Origin: Myroides phaeus | Lineage (GTDB): Bacteria; Bacteroidota; Bacteroidia; Flavobacteriales; Flavobacteriaceae | DNA: 64,000 bases | Direction of reading: 5' to 3' | Assembly: GCF_009799805.1 (NCBI RefSeq) | Contig: NZ_CP047050.1 | Location: 2,246,001 to 2,310,000, forward strand | Shown: one piece after another, positions 59,180-64,000 of the stretch | Layout: each line of letters begins with the position of its first letter | How positions within the stretch are numbered: the first letter of the stretch is position 1 | The notes under the pieces: generated by a model | The model's database searches: none | Told to the model about the DNA's origin: nothing | What the model saw: only the letters and a program-made list of their open reading frames with translations | Program-made: the position numbers and the translations under genes

Positions 59180-60673
59180 ATGCAGATTACAGATAAAAAG
59201 AAAAGTCGTAAATTTAAAGATGATTCGCATTTTGATTTAAAATCAGAGAATCATAATTATTTTTTATTACCATTTAGGTTTCATAGAATTAATGAAAATA
59301 AAGAATTAATTGTCAATGAAGTAGGAGATTTCTTAATAATACCTAAAGGAACATATGAACGTATAGTTAAAAAAGAAATTAGTAAAGAAACTGATAATGA
59401 ACTTTATGGGGATTTAATTGCTAATTTTTTTATTTCAGAAAAAATAGTCAGTCCTTTGATTGATGTGTTAGCTACTAGATATAGAACAAAAAAACTTTTC
59501 TTAAATTATTTTACGGGTCTTCATATTTTTGTTATTTCATTAAGATGTGAACATACATGTAGTTATTGCCAAGTTTCTAGAGTTACACAGGATAAAGAGA
59601 AATACGATATGTCTCGTTATCATATTGATAAAGGTATTGAAATAATGTTTAAATCACCTAATCCACACGTTACAATGGAGTTTCAAGGTGGTGAGGCTTT
59701 ATTGGCATTTGACAATATTAAGTATGCAGTAAACAAAGCAGAAGATATAGCAATAAGAACTAATCGAGGTTTGACAAAAGTAATTTGTACTAATTTAGCC
59801 TTGTTGACTGAGGAAGTTTTGGAATACTGTAAAGAGCATAATGTTTATTTGTCTGCGTCACTAGATGGACCGAAAATAGTTCATGATTCAAATAGGCGAA
59901 AACCTAATGCAAGTAGTTATAATCTAGCAATCAAAGGTATTGAGTTAGCACGTGAAAAAAACGGAAAAGATGCGGTTTCTGCATTAATGACTACAACAAA
60001 GCTTTCTTTAGATTATCCGATAGAAATTGTTGAAGAATATAAAAATAGAGGTTTTAATGGTGTTTTTTTAAGAAATATAAGTCCTTATGGCTTTGCTCTG
60101 AGAACACAGAAAGATAGATATGAAACAGATCGATTTTTAGATTTTTATAAAAAAGCTCTTCAAAGAATATTGGAGTATAATTTCCAGGGGGAGTTTTTCT
60201 CGGAGGATTTAGCGAGGATTTTTTTAACAAAAATGTTAACCCCTTTCAATGTTGGTTTTGTTGACTTACAATCACCAGCTGGATTAATAACAGGTGTTGT
60301 TGTTTTTAATTATGATGGGGATGTGTATGCAACAGATGAAAGTAGAATGCTAGCAGAACAAAATGACTTTACATTCAGAATGGGGTCTTTGGAAGACTCA
60401 TATGAACATTTGTTTTTTGGAGAGAAGGCACAAGAAATATCAGAAGTATGGGCAAATGAGAGTCTTGCTGGGTGTTCAGAATGTGCCTTTCAACAATATT
60501 GTGGAGCAGATCCTGTACATAACTATGCAACGCAAGGGCATATGTATGGACATAGACCAACGAGTGATTTTTGTTCTAAAAATATGGAAATTATTAGATA
60601 TTTATTTGAGTTAATGGATTCAGATGTTAGAATAGAAAAAATTTTTCAAGGTTGGATAAGAACAGCAAATTAA
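59180..60673 (+). CDS. hxsB: HxsB, radical SAM enzyme of the His-Xaa-Ser system
   Basis: 497 residues. The [4Fe-4S] cluster motif CEHTCSYC (Cys123, Cys127, Cys130; CxxxCxxC) is followed by VTMEFQGGEALLAF, the SAM-binding GGE region, and SLDGPKIVHDSNRRKP. A C-terminal extension with CSECAFQQYCGADPVHNYAT and a later TSDFC fits a SPASM-type auxiliary cluster domain. The N-terminal ~115 residues are not radical SAM and may bind the peptide. HxsB and HxsC are always paired. hxsC starts 28 bases downstream. The expected job is a radical crosslink or other change on the HxsA His/Ser array. Confidence 0.92.
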   Translation: MQITDKKKSRKFKDDSHFDLKSENHNYFLLPFRFHRINENKELIVNEVGDFLIIPKGTYERIVKKEISKETDNELYGDLIANFFISEKIVSPLIDVLATRYRTKKLFLNYFTGLHIFVISLRCEHTCSYCQVSRVTQDKEKYDMSRYHIDKGIEIMFKSPNPHVTMEFQGGEALLAFDNIKYAVNKAEDIAIRTNRGLTKVICTNLALLTEEVLEYCKEHNVYLSASLDGPKIVHDSNRRKPNASSYNLAIKGIELAREKNGKDAVSALMTTTKLSLDYPIEIVEEYKNRGFNGVFLRNISPYGFALRTQKDRYETDRFLDFYKKALQRILEYNFQGEFFSEDLARIFLTKMLTPFNVGFVDLQSPAGLITGVVVFNYDGDVYATDESRMLAEQNDFTFRMGSLEDSYEHLFFGEKAQEISEVWANESLAGCSECAFQQYCGADPVHNYATQGHMYGHRPTSDFCSKNMEIIRYLFELMDSDVRIEKIFQGWIRTAN

Positions 60674-60701
60674 AGGAGTAAACATGAAATACTTTAAATA
60701 A

Positions 60702-61835
60702 ATGTTATTACGAGTAAAAGGTAGGTCAAAAAACATTAACGATTTTCTTGTTGGCTCAGTTACAAGAGATTTTAATAAAATAGATAAAAATACATTTTTA
60801 ATAATTGACATTATTGTTGGAGAAATACCTCTAAATGATTCATTAGCTGTGTTGACTACATCTAAAAATGTAAATGGTTATAATCAAACCTTAGTTGAGG
60901 GTATTAGTACATTAGAATATTTAGAAGAGGGAGATATTATTGTAGTTTCAGATGATGGTAATGTAAATACATTATATAGGGTTAATTCACTTCATAACAC
61001 TTTACTAGTTACAGAAAGATGTAATAGTAATTGCTTGATGTGTTCACAGCCTCCTAAGAATATTGATGATATTGAACGCTTGTTTAATATACATAAAAAA
61101 TTAATTCCATTAATTCCAAAAGATTGTGTCGAATTAGGAATTTCTGGTGGAGAGCCTACGCTACTAGGTAAGTATTTTTTTGAATTATTAAAAATGATAG
61201 TCGAGTATTTACCAGAAACAGAAGTTCATATATTATCAAATGGAAGGACTTTTGCATGGTATGATTTTACGGAGCAATTAACAGATATTTCTAGTAATCG
61301 AATTATGTTTGGAATACCTTTATATTCTGATTTTTATCAAATTCATGACTATATCGTTCAAGCTAAAGATGCTTTTGATCAAACTATTTTAGGTCTTTAT
61401 AATTTAAATAGATTTAATCAACGTATTGAGATTAGGATTGTTCTTCATAAACAAACAACTCATAGGCTTGTGAAATTAGCTAAGTATATTTATAAAAATT
61501 TACCTTTTGTAGAGCATATTGCTTTTATGGGCTTGGAGTATATAGGTTATACGCCTTACAACATAGATAAATTATGGATTGATCCTTACGACTACAAAGA
61601 TGAATTAGAAGAAGCCGTTGAATATTTAGTAGATAAAGGGATGAATGTTTCTATTTATAATACTCCTTTATGTTTGTTACCAATGAGCATAAGAGGGGTT
61701 TCTAGAAAATCTATTTCAGATTGGAAAAATGAGTATTTGCCTGAATGTTCTAATTGTTTAAAATTAAATGACTGCGGTGGTTTTTTTAAATGGAATTTAA
61801 AAAAAGTAAGTGATCATATTCTACCATTTAATTAG
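60702..61835 (+). CDS. hxsC: HxsC, second radical SAM enzyme of the His-Xaa-Ser system
   Basis: 377 residues. The cluster motif is TERCNSNCLMC (Cys107, Cys111, Cys114), with ELGISGGEPTLLGKYFFELL providing the SAM-binding GGE. The C-terminus has CSNCLKLNDCGGFF, a short extra Cys set. The N-terminal ~100 residues form a separate domain (GNVNTLYRVNSLHNTLLVTE leads into the radical SAM core). It follows hxsB by 28 bases. A short SH3 protein gene follows 79 bases later. Confidence 0.92.
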   Translation: MLLRVKGRSKNINDFLVGSVTRDFNKIDKNTFLIIDIIVGEIPLNDSLAVLTTSKNVNGYNQTLVEGISTLEYLEEGDIIVVSDDGNVNTLYRVNSLHNTLLVTERCNSNCLMCSQPPKNIDDIERLFNIHKKLIPLIPKDCVELGISGGEPTLLGKYFFELLKMIVEYLPETEVHILSNGRTFAWYDFTEQLTDISSNRIMFGIPLYSDFYQIHDYIVQAKDAFDQTILGLYNLNRFNQRIEIRIVLHKQTTHRLVKLAKYIYKNLPFVEHIAFMGLEYIGYTPYNIDKLWIDPYDYKDELEEAVEYLVDKGMNVSIYNTPLCLLPMSIRGVSRKSISDWKNEYLPECSNCLKLNDCGGFFKWNLKKVSDHILPFN

Positions 61836-61914
61836 AAATTAAAAGGTGGATTTTACAAGTGGTATTAATTTGAATTTCAGTATAATAAATGTTTTTAAAA
61901 GAAAGTAATATTAC

Positions 61915-62112
61915 TTGAAAACCTTAGTGGTAACTTCAAATATGTTGAATGTAAGATCCGGACCAGGAACACATTATGCAACTACTGATAAATTGTATAA
62001 AGGTGATTTATTAGTTTTTTTATCTATGCAAGGAGAATGGGTAAAAGTAGAAAACAAAAGAACGAAACAAATAGGCTATGTATTTTTTAAATATGTTGCT
62101 GTAATCGATTAA
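61915..62112 (+). CDS. Small bacterial SH3 protein next to the Hxs cassette (TTG start)
   Basis: 65 residues from a TTG at 61915; an in-frame stop at 61906-61908 excludes earlier starts, and the first ATG lies at residue 9. MLNVRSGPGTHYATTDKLYK and GEWVKVENKRTKQIGYVFFK are a bacterial SH3 (SH3_3) domain. There is no signal peptide. It lies 79 bases after hxsC and before the shared terminator, so it belongs to the transcript. In some Hxs systems I recall an SH3 region in the HxsA polypeptide itself. Here it would be a separate protein, or a broken-off part of another gene. This recollection is unchecked. Confidence 0.7.
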   Translation: MKTLVVTSNMLNVRSGPGTHYATTDKLYKGDLLVFLSMQGEWVKVENKRTKQIGYVFFKYVAVID

Positions 62113-62120
62113 TACAAAAC

Positions 62121-62153
62121 AAAAAATGCCACCTAATCAGGTGGCATTTTTTT
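62121..62153. terminator. Terminator between the Hxs cassette and the convergent lipoprotein gene
   Basis: AAAAAATGCCACCT pairs perfectly with AGGTGGCATTTTTT around AATC. Confidence 0.92.
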
Positions 62154-62171
62154 GGTTATATATAATCTATG

Positions 62172-63173
62172 TTATTTAATATCAGTAGTATATTCACCTA
62201 ACACAATATCTTTTGTAAAAGAAAGGTTGTCATACTGGTCTTTGATAAAGTGTGCCCCTTTAAGTGTTACTTTGTGAACCAATTTTGCTGGTCCTTCAAC
62301 AGGATTTGTCTTACGTGTTTCAATAACGATTTGCCCCTTAGTAGCAGTCCACAGTTCTTCTAACTTGTTTACGTTTGCTTCAGATGAACCAGGAATATCT
62401 CCTTCATATTTACATACGTTAGGTAGATTAATTCCCGTGCGACTGTAATATCTAAAAGTAGCTACTCTTTCATTGTCTAAGTTAATCGTTTTAACAGTTT
62501 CTTCATTAGGTAATTCATCAATTGATAAGCCAACTAAAACAGCCTCTCTATTAGAAAGTGTAACAGTGCGTCCTTCACATTCATTCAATGTTTTTAAGAC
62601 TCCATCTGCTCCAGTAAACTTAAACTCTAAAGTACGGTTGGCATAGTTGTTCGTTCCAAATAACATTTTATCATACTTAATATTCGTTTCTCCCTCTTTG
62701 AAGTTGATGTTTTGTAAATAAAACGCGTATTGGTAAGTCAACGATACAGAATTGTTTGTTTCAGAAGTATTGTTGTTTAAAGCGATTTCTCTATTGATAA
62801 TAACTGTTCCCCCAGGCGATGCAGGAATGCTTTGAATCACTGATGGCGATGCAGGAGGTGGTAGGTTACAAATAGATTTACTATCTACTTTATCTGTGTA
62901 TTTTCTATAGTCTAATGAAGTTGATTGACCATCAATATTAACCGCAATAGTTTTAAGTGTTGGGTCTTTCATTAGATTTTCTGCATCCACTACAAGGATA
63001 AGTGCTTCGTCATTCTGAAGTTTGTAAAATATCTTTTCTGCACCTACTGTGCTACATCTTGAAACAGAGGTGTTTTTACTAAAATCGATATCTTTATATA
63101 CAAGATCACCGTCGTCACAAGAAGATAAAACAGTTAGCAAAGATATACTTGCAATGGCTAAAAACTTTTTCAT
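62172..63173 (-). CDS. Lipoprotein of unknown function (333 aa)
   Basis: The signal peptide MKKFLAIASISLLTVLSSC carries a lipobox with Cys19, followed by DDGD, acidic residues near the lipid anchor. The mature protein is beta-rich, with several Cys (SVSRCSTVG, SICNLPPPAS, NECEGRTV, NVCKYEGD) and a central PASPSVIQSIPASPGG linker. No family recognised. Its base composition resembles the flanking chromosome more than the Hxs cassette. Confidence 0.75.
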   Translation of the reverse strand: MKKFLAIASISLLTVLSSCDDGDLVYKDIDFSKNTSVSRCSTVGAEKIFYKLQNDEALILVVDAENLMKDPTLKTIAVNIDGQSTSLDYRKYTDKVDSKSICNLPPPASPSVIQSIPASPGGTVIINREIALNNNTSETNNSVSLTYQYAFYLQNINFKEGETNIKYDKMLFGTNNYANRTLEFKFTGADGVLKTLNECEGRTVTLSNREAVLVGLSIDELPNEETVKTINLDNERVATFRYYSRTGINLPNVCKYEGDIPGSSEANVNKLEELWTATKGQIVIETRKTNPVEGPAKLVHKVTLKGAHFIKDQYDNLSFTKDIVLGEYTTDIK

Positions 63174-63387
63174 ATTAAGTTTAGAATTATTTTCAGTGAC
63201 AAAAATAGTTTTTTTCTTGGGATAAAGTAAAATTACAACGTAGTTAATCGTTTTTTAACGCGATTTTCTGTTTGTCCCCTTTGATTTTTGCGTAGACAAT
63301 CAGTAAAGGCTCTTTTTTTGAACAACAACTTTTGCACAGAGTTTCTTTTTTGAAAGGATAAATTGCTTAGGAGATTATGGATTTATC

Positions 63388-63395
63388 TATATTTG
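63388..63395 (+). promoter_or_regulatory. -7 box of the sugar transporter gene
   Basis: TATATTTG matches TAnnTTTG and lies 36 bases before the ATG at 63432. Confidence 0.5.
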
Positions 63396-63431
63396 GAAAA
63401 CTTATTAAAATCGTAATCCAACAACTTATAT

Positions 63432-64000
63432 ATGAGTAATTCATCTGTAAAAACCAATTATCCAGCGTTGTATATATTGGTTACCGTTTTCTTCTTTTGG
63501 GGCTTTTTTGCTGCGGGTAATAGTATTTTTATTCCATTCTGTAAAGCTTTCTTTCATTTAGACCAGTTTCAATCACAGCTTATCGACTTTTCTTTTTATA
63601 CAGCTTATTATTTTGGGGCGCTAATCTTGTTTTTAGTGAGTTCTTACAAGCGAAAAGATTTGATCGGTAATTGGGGGTTTAAACGCTCTATTGTTTATGG
63701 ATTACTGTTTTCTGCAATCGGGGCAGCTGCAATGATATGGGCAGTACAGGTGAGTGTTTACGTAGCGTTGTTGGTTGGCTTGTTTGTCGTGGCCCTTGGG
63801 TTTTCACTACAGCAGATTGCGGCGAATCCATTAGCTATTTCTCTGGGAGATCCTAAAACGGGAACGAGTAGAGTGAGTCTTGGAGGGGGAATTAATTCGT
63901 TGGGAACAACGGTAGGTCCGCTTTTAATGGCGTATGCGCTTTTTGGAAGTACGGAAGCGTTGACAGATGATCAAATTCAGCATTTAAGTTTGGATACGAT
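63432..64000 (+). CDS. FucP-type sugar MFS transporter, N-terminal part (runs off the window)
   Basis: The first ~189 residues of a ~420-450-residue protein. VFFFWGFFAAGNSIFIPFCK, then QQIAANPLAISLGDPKTGTS and SLGGGINSLGTTVGPLLMAY match the FucP/glucose-galactose MFS branch found in Bacteroidota. It likely imports a monosaccharide with H+. The substrate (fucose, glucose, galactose or N-acetylglucosamine) cannot be told from this half. Start context: ATG at 63432 after a -7 box. Confidence 0.88.
   Translation, partial: MSNSSVKTNYPALYILVTVFFFWGFFAAGNSIFIPFCKAFFHLDQFQSQLIDFSFYTAYYFGALILFLVSSYKRKDLIGNWGFKRSIVYGLLFSAIGAAAMIWAVQVSVYVALLVGLFVVALGFSLQQIAANPLAISLGDPKTGTSRVSLGGGINSLGTTVGPLLMAYALFGSTEALTDDQIQHLSLDT

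Noticed and set aside
60363..60614. Plus-strand frame inside hxsB and minus-strand frames over the hxsB/hxsC junction
   Set aside because: The hxsB and hxsC frames account for these bases with clear motifs; the others are shadows.

Overview
The window looks like a chromosome segment of a Bacteroidota bacterium, most likely a Flavobacteriaceae member close to Myroides or Flavobacterium (inference). The DNA is A+T-rich, start codons lack strong Shine-Dalgarno sequences, and many genes follow Bacteroidota-type promoters with a TAnnTTTG -7 box. Typical clade genes are present: bacillithiol synthesis (bshA), menaquinone synthesis (menD), an Oar-type TonB-dependent receptor, an OmpA/PD40 protein, many small lipoproteins, and the pyrR-pyrB-rnz-pdxH cluster. 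I found no tRNA, rRNA, CRISPR array, intact insertion sequence or phage.

Layout. 1-715: 3' end of a beta-lactamase-fold gene. 716-2135: a repeated palindromic block, then a toxin-antitoxin-like pair. 2146-12167: secreted proteins of unknown function, bshA, a SulP transporter, and an AraC regulator next to an exported amidohydrolase. 12691-18759: DUF2853 protein, menD, glutathione peroxidase, pheA, OmpA/PD40 protein. 18820-19777: a gene-free stretch that probably encodes a structured RNA. 19778-25820: flavodoxin-like reductase, secreted protein, then the run pyrR, pyrB, STAS-like protein, rnz, pdxH, membrane protein and Smr protein. 26365-35086: small secreted or membrane proteins, a second candidate RNA at 27241-27439, a porin, an orphan HigA-like protein and a DASS anion transporter. 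35426-41905: rlmF, lipocalin, several small uncharacterised proteins, aquaporin. 42560-47856: a DUF262 protein and the TonB-dependent receptor.

The most interesting part is about 47.9-62.2 kb, which reads as accessory DNA, more A+T-rich by eye than the flanks. It holds two multi-gene systems. The first, on the minus strand (56727 to 49865), is a tight four-gene operon: a membrane-anchored lipoprotein, a large tubulin/FtsZ-superfamily protein with a GGTGSGT motif, a coiled-coil partner, and an exported von Willebrand A protein. An ADP-ribosylglycohydrolase gene lies next to it. The arrangement suggests an envelope-linked GTPase cytoskeletal or membrane-remodelling system. The second, on the plus strand (58487 to 62112), is a His-Xaa-Ser (Hxs) cassette: a repeat peptide, HxsD, two radical SAM enzymes (HxsB and HxsC) and a separate SH3 protein. 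It probably makes a modified, exported peptide.

The window also has several structured intergenic elements. These include dispersed hairpin elements sharing the word AGTACCCTGT, tandem palindromes upstream of the toxin-antitoxin pair, and long perfect inverted repeats. The window ends inside a FucP-type sugar transporter gene.
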